64,000 bases of DNA, taken from NCBI GenBank assembly GCA_026745465.1, contig JACYXH010000864.1:25001-89000 (forward strand), given 5' to 3'. A model generated the notes under the pieces. It was not told where the DNA came from. It ran no database searches and was given only the letters and a program-made list of their open reading frames with translations. This document shows, piece after piece, positions 1 to 13,077 of this stretch. Position 1 is the stretch's first letter, and each line of letters opens with the position of its first letter. The stretch comes from Lota lota. Lineage: Eukaryota > Chordata > Actinopteri > Gadiformes > Lotidae. A program made the position numbers and the translations under genes.

Positions 1-2438
1 ATTCACCGGGATGAATTATTTATCGGTTAGCAGATGAGAATTCATGGGAGTAGCCCCAGTGAACTCCAGATGAAGGCTGTACGGGGGCCAATTACAGAGA
101 CCCACAAAGCCCTGTCATAAAGCGCCAACCAACTGTCGGCTATCATCACTGCTGCTGCCGCTGCGCTAACATGCTTAGCTCCTAGCATACGTGCTAATCT
201 ACGTCATGAGATTATTTGGCGTATTCATGTTTCATCTGTTCACTGGTCCTCATCACAGGCCGTTTCGTCTGAAACGGTTTCATGACACGGTCGTTGTCCG
301 TAGCCTGATATTGTTTGGGAAGCCTAATGCCAGATTAGCTACAGCCTAGCAGTAGTAGCAGTTGTAGGTGTCTGTGTAGCAAAAAAAAACAACCGTTGCG
401 ATTACCAGTTAAATGGGGTAACTGTAAATATGAAGTATTTCAACTCTAATTGTCTAGTGTATGCCGTATATGAAGTATCCTGTTAGTTAGCCTCTGTCAG
501 TTTGCCATCCTTTAGAACTATGTTTGAAAGGATGGATAATATCTCTCTCTCTAAAAAAATAATACAAACCATGGGTTGTTGTTGTAGATTTTAAGTATAT
601 AAACAGGACAGGGATTGCTTTTAAAGTCCTTCCTTTTGGATGATGTCAATATTAATGACCACCTTTTCAAGGCCTATACGTTAAAATCGAAGCTAGCTTT
701 CATACAGGACTTGTGTGTAACATTCATGAAGCCGTTGGTGGTCACCGATTGTTTTCACAGTGGAAAACCATGTGGGGAAGACAGATGAGGGATCGGAGCC
801 ATTCTCTGCACGCCCTGTACAGTTCCACGTATCGATAGGCATTCCTCGCGTGTCCGGAGAAATTGTTAGCTACAAAGAAACGCTGTGGTTCTTCTGCTCT
901 ATAAGGTAGCGCGACGTCTTTAGCCTCCTCATGGTGTTTGTCACAGAGGAAGTGGCGGTTGAACGTGTCTGCGCTGTGGCGGTAAATCGTCGCTGGAGTC
1001 GCTGCTTCTTCTGCCTGTATTTGGTCTGTGTTCTGTCATTCAGGCTAACATATATTCACCGCCCCGCCCGTGACGGGTTTACAGAGCGAGGTACAGAGCG
1101 ATGGAGGGGGACAATGCTAGCATGGAGAGCTAAAGCGGATTTCGCCATGAGAAGGTTTATAATGGCTTATGCTCAGAGGCTATACACTTTCACCATATTA
1201 GGGAAAAAACATTGAATCGCACCAGAAATGGCAGGTTAACCTTCCCTATGAAATAGGATCGGGGAGGTTAATGTACATAGCACATTAACATGGTCATACC
1301 TTTTCTCTGGTTGTCAGAAAAAGCGCAGCCCTCAGCCGAAGCTGTGGAGGGAAATCTATACATAATCATTAAAACGTCGAGAAAGAAAATGAGAATGGTA
1401 ATGAAGAACCACCGTCATCGCTCCTCAAAACGCGTTTTAAATATACGTAATTAGTGATCGGTAAATGTTGAAGTTTGTCTCACGCCGAGAGCGACGCTGT
1501 ACTTTGGACTCAGTGCCAATCATTCGCCCAAGCTGGCGTTATGTTCAACTGTTCACAGATCCACACCCTAGATATGAACCGTCTGACCAATAACCATCGC
1601 ATCGTCGTTCTTTTATTCAAATGTTGGAATGAACGTTACCAAAATCTGCTATCTTCTCAGTCTCTCCGATCTCCATGTATTCATTATTTATTCTGTTCTA
1701 TTATTTCTATATGGGCAGCGCAGTCCATAGTGGTCAGGGTTACGGTGTTTGATTTCCCACCAAAAGGTTCTTGGTTCGAAACCCCAGCGTCCGCAGTGTT
1801 GGGCCCAACCTCTACCTGCTCATTAATGACATATCTTTTATCTAAAAAAGTGAATGACTAAATAGTAAAAAGATAGATAAACAGTAATAGTAATATTCAT
1901 GAGTGTGGCTGTATTAGTGACCTATTCAGCAGATGCTTTTATCCCAGTGACTTAGGGTGAATTTAGGTACATATCCTTAATGAGCTGGTGGGGGTGGGGG
2001 TGGGGGGGGGGGGGGGGGGAGGGGGGTTAGGGCATCTTGCTCTAGGATGCCTCGGGTAGACTTCACTTGACTATCCCCATATGGTCAGGTCGCCACACTT
2101 CCTGTGCAGCCCGGCCTCGTTACAGTGCAAGTGAACCCCGTCTCAGCTAGAATTCGGACACAGCGACATCCACACAGCCGTGCACGCCGTGGCGTGCGCC
2201 CCACACGAACGCAGATGCAGAACGTCCGCACGCTGGACGGCGGGGACTGGCGAAAATGTAGGACTTAACGCGTGTTTTTCAGTTCGACGCTGTTATTTGA
2301 GTGACGGTGACAAATTGACATGGACTACAGAAGGAAGACATACTACTCGTTTAAGACAACGACAACAACGACAAGGACAACAGGATTCCGTGGTCCGCCG
2401 CTGGCCCTTTGAGGGCGCGGCGGGGGGGCCCCTCTCAC
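1..2438. other. Presumed IGSF9B intron sequence
   Basis: No exon recognised. If the exon at 2,439-2,636 belongs to IGSF9B, this is the intron following it in transcript order. It holds a SINE-like copy (about 1715-1830) and an 18-base G run at 2002-2019. Remaining sequence is AT-rich and unremarkable. Confidence 0.5.
1720..1830 (+). mobile_element. tRNA-derived SINE-like element
   Basis: A Pol III internal promoter is visible: A-box-like TAGTGGTCAGG at 1728-1738 and a perfect B box GGTTCGAAACC at 1773-1783, spaced about as in tRNAs. There is no cloverleaf for a functional tRNA. An AT-rich simple tail follows (1830-1900). It is a SINE head inferred from its own sequence; family not determined. 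Confidence 0.6.
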
Positions 2439-2636
2439 CAGTGTACTCCGGGTCCACATGGGGCGGGTAGAAGCGGAAGTTGATGAAGAAGGGGATAGGC
2501 ACTCCGAACTTGAACCACTCCACCACGTAGGGCGGCTGCTGGCCGTCCAGCGGGGAGGACACGTCACACCCCAGGATAACGCTCTCTCCGGCGCGCGCCG
2601 TCACAAACCGAGGCTCCTCTCTCACTCCGTGGACAC
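2439..2636 (-). CDS. igsf9b: IGSF9B orthologue, single exon encoding the first Ig domain (partial gene)
   Basis: One exon of a neuronal Ig-superfamily adhesion protein (IGSF9B/Turtle family, a membrane protein of inhibitory synapses). Read on the minus strand it encodes about 66 residues, starting VHGVREEP and including TARAGES, YVVEWFKFGVPIP and PPHVDPEY, which match the start of the first Ig domain of IGSF9B better than IGSF9. The B-strand Cys and the Trp of EWFKFG are present; the second Cys would be in the next exon. The acceptor AG is at 2638-2637 and the donor at 2438-2437 (gtgaga); both junctions are phase 1, as the family predicts. The next exon should begin with the equivalent of RASL and is not found below 2,439, so the rest of the gene lies left of the window. 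The signal-peptide exon, expected at higher coordinates, was not identified. The acceptor lies directly against a 27-base C run. Confidence 0.9.
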
Positions 2637-2638
2637 CT

Positions 2639-2665
2639 GGGGGGGGGGGGGGGGGGGGGGGGGGG
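2639..2665. repeat. G27 homopolymer next to the IGSF9B exon acceptor
   Basis: Twenty-seven consecutive G on the plus strand, C on the IGSF9B sense strand, ending directly at the acceptor AG. A second run (G16) lies at 2717-2732. Confidence 0.9.
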
Positions 2666-3427
2666 ACACACACACAGACAAGCACTTTCACGTCAAACCG
2701 TCTCTACGTTCATCAAGGGGGGGGGGGGGGGGTCTCACGCGTTGCGTCGCGCTTTTCTGCACGCCTGGCACACACACGATGAAGAGGAGGAGAGAAAGAA
2801 AACAGAATCGCCATGACGACAAAGTATCCCAATTTAAAAACAATGATAATGTAGGGATTCAGGCCTATCAACCAAAACAAAACAAAAAAGACTTAATGTG
2901 CGACGCAAGAGAAGAGCGTAAAACAGTGCGGCAGCGTTAACATCTCAGCGTGAGCGAGTGTCTGTACGTATTCTCCCTGGTCTCCCTCCCGCGTCCCCCA
3001 GAAGGAGCCCCTCTGCGATACTCTGTCAGCGGGCTGGATGTCTGGGGAGGGGGCCGGTCCGTGCTGTACTGCAGGGAGGGAGCTGCCAAAGGGGCTCCAC
3101 GGACCATGGCTGGCGGGCCGGCGGAGACCAGCTTCACTGTGAGGCCCCGCCAGGCGCTGGCGCCGCGCCAGGGACGGCCAGGCATGCTGCCGAGCGCTGA
3201 CCTATCAGGTGACCTATCGGCGTTGACCTATCAGATGAATGAAAGGTCGGCACACCTGCCTCAGCAGAACGCTCGCTGTGAGGGAGGAGAATGGATTTTT
3301 TCTTCTCCACCTCCTCCTTCCCCCCGCCCCCCCCCACCAACCCCCCACCACCACCACCATCGCCGGCTGCATTCCACCCCCGCTTTCATTGAAGCTGCTG
3401 GAAGTCCTCCTCCGTCAGGCCAGGCTA

Positions 3428-3445
3428 CCCCCCCCCCCCCCCCCC
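3428..3445. repeat. C18 homopolymer
   Basis: Eighteen consecutive C after CAGGCTA, in GC-rich DNA that also has C-rich stretches at 3319-3345. Confidence 0.9.
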
Positions 3446-4094
3446 ACCACCCAGACCAAAGATCACTTCAGGGATCAAGAGACATGCTGACGGTGCACAC
3501 AGGAGGGAAACGTCGGCTGAATTACTCAACGCCTTCATTAACGGGATCGTTCGCGTCGTCGCGGATCACGTCGTCTTCGCCGGGAACCCGGGAAGCGTGT
3601 GGCGCCGTTGTGTTGGGGAGTGTGGCGTAGCCGCGGCGCGGTGGCCTGGGCGTGGGCGGAGGTCAGGGTTTCTGCTCCGGCGTCTCTTCAAAGGGTCTGT
3701 GACCAACCGCCATCGCGCCTCCCCGACTGAACAGAAGGAAACGTCGCGGTGTGTTTATTTTTTTGTTGTTGTTTTTTTTGCTGCGTCCCGTCTCTCCATT
3801 AGAAATAACTCTAAGCCCGCGTGCGATGGCTAGTGATTGTGTTTACTAGGGTTTAATCTCCGCGTCCTGTGATCGAGTTAATCCACTTTAGTTGATTTAG
3901 CCAGCTGACCAGCTTCTGGACACAAACTGAGCAGATTTAATCAAATTACACTTTTTGTTTCGTTGAGTGGAGACGCAGTCGGCCAGTCACGGCCGCACTC
4001 TCGAGATCTCTTTGTATCTCTCTAGTAAGAAGCCACGGCTACAGCATGTGGTAAACTACACAACCAACTGAACCCCAGAACCAACAAGAGCCAG

Positions 4095-4146
4095 TGTGTG
4101 TGTGTCTGTCCGTCTGTTTGTGTGTGTGTGTGTGTGTGTGTGCGAG

Positions 4147-4202
<56 letters not shown>

Positions 4203-4215
4203 TGCGTGTGTATAT
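4095..4215. repeat. (GT)n compound microsatellite
   Basis: Two GT blocks (about 4119-4142 and 4151-4200) separated by GCGAGCGTTT, with variant steps either side. Confidence 0.9.
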
Positions 4216-4770
4216 TTGCGTAGCCTGTGTTTGCACAACTAAACTCAACATTTCATTGAACCCTAAAGCAAAAGAAGATGTTTGACACTAAAGAGCCGAC
4301 CCATCTCAGGTATTGAGACGCCAAACATCGACATAAAAACATGAAAACCTTAGTACTGCTACACACCACATACAGCACAACATTGGCCTCATGCTGTACC
4401 GGGTTTCACCTTGTACTTATATGCTTCTATTCTGCTGCTGTGGTCCCACGGTGGGAACCCAGGAGCAGGCGTCTGGCAGGGCTAACGCAACACACTGCCT
4501 ACATTGTTTTGTCTGGGTAAGTAGAGCCCCTCGACATAATACTCAAGAGTCCCGCGCCACAACAGGGCACGCGACCCAAATCCACTGTTTTCCCTCCAGA
4601 GTGTTGGGATCGCAGTCGGAGTTAGATTACCGGCCAATATTATTAGAAGATCCGCTCTCTGGGAGAGCGGCGCTAAGGGTAAGACAACAGATGAAAATGA
4701 TTGCAAAATAAAATAAAAAAATCTGGTGATGTATTGGGTGCCTAATCATTTCCCGATCCCTTTATGATAT

Positions 4771-4798
4771 TCTCTGCTAACGTGACCGTTAGCAGAGA
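4771..4798. repeat. 11-bp inverted repeat
   Basis: TCTCTGCTAAC and GTTAGCAGAGA around GTGACC. Confidence 0.85.
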
Positions 4799-7782
4799 CG
4801 CCTTCACTGCCACTGCCGCCGAGTTAATTTTGTTAATGGGGACGCAGTGGCCTGCAGGGCATTGTGGGAGATTTATGAACAGGAACATATTTACACTCTC
4901 AACACAAACATGAACGCTGCTTGTGTAAATCATGATGCATGCGTCAATCCATCATTCAACGCATGTATGTCTGTCTATCTTTATGTAGAACTATCTAGCC
5001 TTTTTCTTTACTTGATTCATTCTTTCTAACATTCTGTCCATCTGTCGATCAATCTGGTAGGTATTTATTTCTTCCTTTTAATCAAGTCTGTCTGTCTGTC
5101 TGTCTAATTATCCATCAAAGTATTTCTCCAGTACTTTCTTTCTTTCAATCAATCGACCTATCCAGCGGTCAAACTACATGTCTACCTATCTAGCCTTTCT
5201 TTCTTTCTATCTACCTGTCTGTACAAACGTGAAACTACCCGCCTGTAATAAACCTCCACCAACACCATCCGTCTAGCCTTCATTCTTTCTATCCAGCCTT
5301 CCTCTCTTTCTTTCCTTCTTTGTCTCACTAACTATCTTGCTCCTCACCGGTCTTGCTTCCCGCGAATGGCCCAATAGAAGAAGTGTGTGTGTGTGTGTGT
5401 GGGGATCGATGGGATCCGTATGACTACACAGCGATAGTTACCAGCCCAGACCAGGCCCGCCGAGCCGCTGTAAATACCCCAATGAACTCAGGGTTCAGTG
5501 TGTGGACTGAAGAGCGAGAGAACGAGCTGATGCAGAAAGATCTGTCCGGTAAGATCAGCATGAATCAGACATTCAATAAATCTGGGGGGCCAATTATGTT
5601 TAATGTATACTGCATTTATATATATATATATATATATATAAAAAAAATTTTTTTAAACAGTATATTTACAGCTGTGATGACGGTTCCTGGGTGATAACAT
5701 TTTAACTCTGCGCGTTCCATAAGTCTGCACCTTTCGGGATGGATCCATTATCTAGATTGCAGCGCAGGTTGTTGTGTACAGCTCTACAAAGGCCTGGGAG
5801 ATGGGTGAGGGAACAGAGCCAAGGCAAAAGGTTTCAGGGTGGGTCATCCTCGTTCTGCTGGAGGATGCCACCGCGGAGCTGCGTGACACGCAGAGCCCCC
5901 CCGTGTCTGTGTCTCTGGCCACGTTGTGCATGGCAGACATGTGTTCTTAGTCAGGCGAGCGTCTGTCAGGAGTAGCGCATGAGTCAGCATGCCAGATCAG
6001 CAGAGAGGCGCTGAACACTTGAAGCAGGCAGGAGGTCCTGTCGGACAGGGCTTAACGTCATGATAGCCACTTGCAACGGAAACGCCGCGCACCGTGCTGG
6101 CGGAAGAAATGAAAAAGGACAAAAAGCCACGGGCGGATTTAAAAATAGAGGCTTTGGAGGATGTAGCCTCCTTGAGGCGAGGCCCGCTTTTGAAAGGCTT
6201 TCACAGCAGTGAGTTCCGACAAATACAGTCGGAAACAATGTTAATCAAAGCCCGTGCGGCTCCAAGTGAATCAACCGTGGCAGGTTTGGATAACGTTTAG
6301 CTGCCTTAACTTTAGCACACTGCTATCTTTGTGACGAACAGCACGGAGATCTTACGATACCGCACCAAAGCATCGTCACGGCTTTTGGTCAGGCCAGTTG
6401 TCCTCGTATCTTACGATCTCCCCCTGCTCCTAGAGGCGGTGTTACGGATCCAATCTTCAGAACTGAGGTCAAACGTTTTCGTCCACAGTGAACAATGAAT
6501 GCATGCTTGGTCATTCTACTCATGGAACTATATGCAATGACTCAAACAGTGTTATGTTCTGTGACGTGCAAGTATTTGTTTGCGCGAGAAGCAACACGTG
6601 CAGGCGCCGATAGTCACTCATAGATGGCCTGCCGTCACAGTTCCAACATCAACACTCGAGACGGTGTGATGTTTCATGTAGTCCACAGCACCCGGCCCTA
6701 TGCGAAACCAACGTAAACATACGTAGCAGCCGCGACAGTGTCAGCCCAATTAGCATACACTCATGGTGCAGAACCAGACCATATTCCGCTAACTATGAAT
6801 GCCAGCTGCTGTTTGATGCAGTACAGAGAGACTAGTGACAGGCTCTTGCACTTACTCTACATGAGACAAAAGAATAAATAAATAAACACTAACACAAAAG
6901 TGGGCGTGCCTCACAAATGACGAGGATAAGGGCTCCAGATTGGAGTGGACAAGCCCCTCACAATGTGGAGGATGTAATGGAATACAGACGAGGCCTGGGG
7001 CAGGGATGGAGATGGGATCTCAAGGACATGAGGCCCCTGGGCTGGAGGGGCCACTGACAGGGCGGTAATTGAATGCCAGCCTGCATGTGCTGAAGGTTAC
7101 ATTAAAGAATGGCCCGCGTTACTGTGTAGATTTGTGCGTCTTTGTATGTGCGCGTGTGTCTGTGTGTGTGTGTGTTACTGTTTTTAACTGTGTTTGTATT
7201 TTTGCCTGTATCTGTGTGCAGAATGGAAGTTCAAACTCCAAGCACTGTCACATTTTAATGCAGCTTACCTAAACAGAATTGAACCAATCCTAAGCCATGA
7301 TGACCTGGTGTCATCAACAAACATCATGATACTGACCAGAGGCGTTTTTGAATCAAATGAAGTTGGTTGAAGGTCCAGAGAATTGAATTGTATAGATATT
7401 ACACACACGCACACGCACACACACACTCTCAGTCTCACTTGTGGACTCTGCTGCACAAGAGTGCATTTAATTCACCTCACTGAGGATGTGGGCTAAAACC
7501 AGAATCACTGAGGCCCTGCAATATCCATCAAGCAGCTAATCACCATTTACCTTTCTCCCTGTTATCTCTTCATCTCTCCAGCGGTCGTCGTACTTACTCC
7601 CTCACCATAGGGTCCCTCTCTCTCTCTTCCCTTTGTATTTCTCCGTAGCAATCTCCCTTTTTCGTCTTTCCATAGCAATCTTTCTTTCACTGCTCTTTCC
7701 ATCTCTTCTTCTGCACATCACTCTTTCATTGCTCTCCCCCATAGCTCTCTGTCCCTTTATTTCTCCCTCGCTCTTTCTGTTA

Positions 7783-7910
<128 letters not shown>

Positions 7911-8175
7911 TGCAGCAGCTCTCCCACCTGGTCCACTAGTCGGCTGTGAAGCAGACCTCCTGAGTTAAAGCTGGCTGTTTTGAATGTTACGTTTCTCTTA
8001 AGGCTTGGCGCAGCGGCGGCGGCGGCGGCGGCGCTTGCTTCTCATGATAACTCATAAGTAGCCTGGGGAGCGTCGGCAGACGAAGGAGCCCTCGGCTGGC
8101 CTTTTCCCGCAGGCCAATTTACAAACAAGGGGCTGGCTGTGTGTTCAGCGTCTCCCCGCCGAAGACGCAGCGAAA

Positions 8176-8188
8176 GGGGGGGGGGGGG
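8176..8188. repeat. G13 homopolymer
   Basis: Thirteen consecutive G within a CpG-rich block. Confidence 0.9.
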
Positions 8189-9357
8189 CTGCGGCTGCCT
8201 TGTTTACGGCGGTGAGCCCATCTTGCCTCGTTTGCTGTGATTAAACCCAGCGTGCACCGAAATGCGAGACACCACTTCCTTCTTCTTTCCGATCGAGATC
8301 AGCCCTTGTACTTTCGTGCAGATGCTCTGGGTGGCATTTATCTAAGGAGACAACGGCCTCAGTGTCATGCTGTTTTTTTTTTTTTAAATATGTTCTGGAA
8401 AAGAGTCTGGGGTCTGAGTAGTGTAGTCTAGAGTAGTAGTGGGTCCACGCTCCCATCGCTGTAGAACCGCGCTGGGTGGTGTGTTTCCCGCTCAAATCAG
8501 AAAAGCCCTGATTAGGCAAGCGATTGACCACGCATGTTCTACTGATGGACACTTGGACACTTCCTGAACAGAAGGGGGAGAGAGAGAGAAATATGGAGAT
8601 ACATGGAGAGTTAGAGGGAGAGATGGAAAGATAGAGACAGAGCAAGAGAGAGTTGTTAAGAGGTAGAAGATGAGGAAAGATCCAGACACAAGGTGTAAGA
8701 TAGAAATGGCTTGCGTGAGGTCTAGAGGACCTCACTAACAAATTTGCCACGGCCAGAGTTGCCTATTATTGAAGGTATCCATTTTCAGGTAATTAAGCCT
8801 GCAATGATTCAGTCATGCTTAGAGTTTCTCTTTAAAATTTTCAGCGAACCCATAAATTCTCAAGCCTTGACCTGTAGGCATTTGAAATGAATGACAAGAA
8901 TAGGCCACGTTGCTGTTATTAGTGCTCATCAGCCATTTGATATGAGCTGTCCAATTACAGCTAGTTAAGGAAAATTGTCGTTATTCAACACGGACCCATC
9001 ACTCAGTACAACTCTGGGGCAATATGTGAATAATGAACAGAGCTCCATGACAACTAGAGAGCACTTTCATTATCTTTCTGGGAAAACACATGAAATCAAG
9101 GACTAGCTTAAATCTGTCCATTTCCAACTCTTACATTTACTTAATTTCTTATCTGATCTCAATGCGTAGTGCAGCTTTAACAAATAACAGCCAGTCAACA
9201 CTTCTTTCGGAGCGTATTCGCCTAGAATGTGTGCTTAGGCCTCAATACTTCAGATAGACCCTGACAGAGATAAAAGCTGGAATCGGCAGTGTGCTGCACG
9301 CTGTCAGAGCAAGACACAACTAGGACTGTACTAGTTAAGCGATGACAGCGGAACAGG

Positions 9358-9432
9358 GTGTGTGTCTGTGTCCCTGTGTGTGTGTGTGCATGTGTGTGTC
9401 TGTGTGTGTGTCTGTGTGTGTGTGTGTGTTGG
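9358..9432. repeat. (GT)n compound microsatellite
   Basis: GT steps interrupted by CCCT, CA and CT units. Confidence 0.85.
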
Positions 9433-9867
9433 GGGGTGGAATTAGCAGAAAGAGTTGGCCCGTGCCCAGTGCTGTGTTGGCAGACGCCTATCATCCACAG
9501 CTTGAGCGGAGGGATTTTCTAAGATCGTATTTTTTTCTTCATTTTTTTTTTTTTTTTTTGCATATAGCTCTACTCTAATGATTGGGAGCGAGGACGTAAG
9601 GCATTATGGCCATCTCACAAAAATATTATACGTTGGCCAAAAGTCTACTTTTAATTGCGAGGGACTGATCATTTGATGGGATGAGCTTCTTGTGGTGTAA
9701 CAAAAATGCAGGATGGCTGACTCGCAAATCAAAATGGACAGTAGTTCTTTATGTGCTGGTTCAATAGGCTAAAAGTAACTGACTTTTAGTTTCATGTTTT
9801 AATCAATGAATTTAACAAAAATCTATATTTTATATTACATATTTGAAACACCGGCATATTATCAGTG

Positions 9868-9929
9868 CCATTATTGGCTCCAGAACGGTGTTTAAATATT
9901 TTAAACACCGTTCTTTAGACAATAATGGC
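9868..9929. repeat. Nested inverted repeat (hairpin element)
   Basis: Inner arms AGAACGGTGTTTAA (9882-9895) and TTAAACACCGTTCT (9901-9914) are perfect complements around 5 bases; outer arms GCCATTATTG and CAATAATGGC continue the symmetry about five mismatched bases further out. It looks like a very short MITE or a remnant of one. Confidence 0.85.
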
Positions 9930-10986
9930 CAAATACAATCCCAACAACGTATGTTGAGAATTTCCTTTACACTCAGCAGCACCTCAAGTAATGACAATAA
10001 ATCTTGAAATCCATGTAAATAGTACAGGTACTAAATATAACATTTAATCAAATGTATTTCATCCATCCAATCCAGGAGATTCAATTTGCTCTTTAAATAT
10101 TTTGACTGACTTGAAATAACTGCAACGTTGGGTGTTGTAGCGATGAGATCAACACTTCTCACACACACAGACACACACACAGATACACACACACACACAG
10201 ACTCAGAGGGTGGTTGTGAGGACTCTATTCTAGTACTGATTGTCCAGCCATCGGTATGGAGCCATTGACCTATTGAGTGCTAAACCCAGTTGAACCCAGC
10301 TTTGGCTTTTAGGGGCTGGAGTGCTAAATCAACTTTTAAGGGTAATTCAACCAGAAAAATAGGTATAAGACGTTTTGTATGAATCTTTTGTAGCAATAAA
10401 GAAACCATTTGGTCACCTTCATACAGCTGAAAGCTAAAAATGACTTTCTTTAAACATGGGGTCTCACATTCAAACATGCCATGATTTTGTTTGAGAATAA
10501 TATTTGATGTATAAATGAATTAAGAACACAAACGCCTGTGTTTTCATGAAGCATTCATAGACCGTATAGGTTTCTGTCAACAAAACTATATGTAAAATAT
10601 TAATATTTTTACTTTTCTTATTCTCTGCAGAACCTTAAAACCCTGTAGATCAAACCTAGATCATATTTCCCCAACTTCAAATGCTTCACGGGGACGAGGG
10701 CAGGGTCAAGCACATTGCAAGGCGGTAGACTGTTACACCGTTTTATCAGACAGGCAACAACCAAAGACAGCCAGGCCTAGACAAATTGCCCACCTATGTC
10801 AGAGCCTGAAAGGGATCAGAGCCCGCCTCGGCACTAACGGAGGTCTTCAAACCAGCCAGTGACAGCTATGACACCTCTGTGAACAATGTCCACCGCCTTG
10901 TGCTCTCTCGTCTCTTCCTTTGAAGAATCGCCCGTCCAAAGACCGCAGAACGACCTAAAGTACAACACGCCGAGGCATGGCTGCAC

Positions 10987-11014
10987 GGGGGGGGGGGGGG
11001 GGGGGGGGGGGGGG
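10987..11014. repeat. G28 homopolymer
   Basis: Twenty-eight consecutive G between CTGCAC and TAAGCT, no gene nearby. Confidence 0.9.
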
Positions 11015-11344
11015 TAAGCTCCGATTTCTTTGGAATACCAAAGGGGCACTTTTACAGGAAGGAAATTAGAGATGCGGAAAAAAAACAAAAAACATCTGGT
11101 AAGACGCCAGCTCAGCGTGGCTGTCAAAAGCACGTTCAAATTTAGCAGCAGGCTTGAGAGCCGGTGTGCCGTCTTGTGACTCAGGCGCGGCAGAGCCGGT
11201 GGCTCAGCATGCATTGCCTACGACAGTCGGAGTCTCGCTCCCGCACTACCCGCTGATGACCTGAATTCCTTCTATTATCATTCCAAAGCCACGGCCGGAC
11301 ATACTCCCATAGCCCCTTCCAATAGTCCTTCCTGCGTGGTGATA

Positions 11345-11515
11345 CACTTCAGTCTCAGCAAGATAATGCAGTGGCTCGTTTGCCACTGCAGACAAGACGT
11401 ACTGTGTTCGATCCCCAATTCCAGCAGATCACCTGTAGGCATCCCTGAGAAAGACGCCTAACCCCTGCTGCTCTCTATGCCTGAATGACATCTGAATGAC
11501 ATCAATCTGAATTTT
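11345..11515 (+). mobile_element. SINE-like element
   Basis: A-box-like GCAGTGGCTCG near 11369 and B box GTTCGATCC at 11406-11414. The downstream module GTAGGCATCC...GCCTAA...CTGCTC is shared with the element at 45013-45480 in the ESAM gene, so both belong to one repeat family. Confidence 0.6.
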
Positions 11516-12985
11516 AAATCGAATACACGTGAAAATCATCATTATGGCAAAAAAAATACAAAATTGGGAAATCCCATTGAATGGGTACTGTATTGACTAG
11601 CCACCGTAATTTTGAATGGCAGTAATGAAATCATGGGCCCATCATATCCTCTATGGAATGGTTGCGATGCATTTTTATCTACACAGCAGCCATGCAGTCA
11701 TCTTTCTGCTGAATTATTACTCTGAGGCGTTCTACACAATTCCACTTTCCGGCCTTCCCGTGCACGAGTCTCACGTGGTTTCTTTAAACTGCTTCCTCGC
11801 ACGTACATAGCGCTGTGGCTTCTTTGCTAGAGTGATGGCTGCAGAATTTGTGTCAGCATATCCAAGTCCCAAAGACAAAGGCAAGAAACTGTCCGGTCTA
11901 CCGCCGCGGTTCATTTTAGCGTACTGAGTCGGGCCTGCTTGCCCTCCCGACAATATGTTGTGGAGTGCAGTCTAACCGGCGCGTTTACCTGTCCCGTCAA
12001 TCAAACCCATGGTACTTCCTGTGTCATTTCCTGTCTAAACTGAGTGAGCGCATCCAACGGTTTTATCATCATTCACATCAAGGCGATATTTAAATGGCTA
12101 TAGAAATTATTACTATCCATTTGGAATTGCTCTGATAGGGTATTTAAAGATGCCACAATGAACTGAGGCAGATGCTCCCGCCACTAAGAACATAAGTTAA
12201 AATGGAGACCCCGGTTTAAACCCAGCTTTCCTGAAGATAGTCCCACACTGTAGTTATTCAGAACCAAGCCTGGTGGCTATATGTACAAGAGACAGGCCAC
12301 CAGTTTTAAATAATGATGTGGCATTCAATCACTGCCTAAATCCTAGCCAGTCTACGTAAGTCATTCCCCTGTAGTTTGTGCTAACGGTTTTTAATATCTG
12401 TTTTGGTCTTGAGGTAATGCATGATTCATTACAATTACAGACAGTTTCATTTATTTATTGTATGATAAAAGGCAACTGGTGTGATGCATGTTTGTACTGG
12501 CATGTGCATTTAGTAATATTGAATGTGTATTAAGAGAAACCATTTGATTACAATGAATCAAGCTTCTTGATTTATTTATATGTTTATGATTTAGTCTTTA
12601 ATTTGCACCTTAAACAGGGCAGTAGGGAATTCAGAAATAGGCAACATTTATGCTAATAGCCGGTAGACAGAAAGTACGTTAACCACAGACTTCAGTGTAG
12701 CAACATGCATTACAACATGCTAATGGCTGCTTCTTCAACCATCTTGGACCCATCTCACAAGCACAGTGCTCGCTATTCTAACTAAGAATGGTGTGTTTGT
12801 AGTATTAAGCTCCCTTTTAGACATTTTAATGGATGCACAGAGGATCGGTGCAGATGGTCTCATGAAAAGTAGTCTGAGAGGGATCTATTGTACTCAACCT
12901 CTAGGGGAGGTTTGTCAGTGGCCAACTACAAGTCTGTAGTCCACATACATCAATGATACCTACCATGACACACAAGCGCGAGCGC

Positions 12986-12990
<5 letters not shown>

Positions 12991-13074
<84 letters not shown>
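12991..13074. repeat. (CA)42 microsatellite
   Basis: Uninterrupted CA repeat of about 84 bp preceded by CGCACACG. Polymorphic length is expected. Confidence 0.95.

Positions 13075-13077
<3 letters not shown>

Noticed and set aside
1720-1830. Possible functional tRNA gene from the A and B boxes
   Set aside because: No acceptor stem or anticodon arm pairing; the sequence fits a SINE head.
2950-3630. 226-codon GC-rich plus-strand frame near IGSF9B
   Set aside because: Low-complexity Pro/Ser/His content, no recognised homology, and a C18 run inside; no splice or conservation support.
4848-4868. Second ZNF143-like word (GGGCATTGTGGGAGAT)
   Set aside because: Only half of the consensus is present and there is no gene start nearby.
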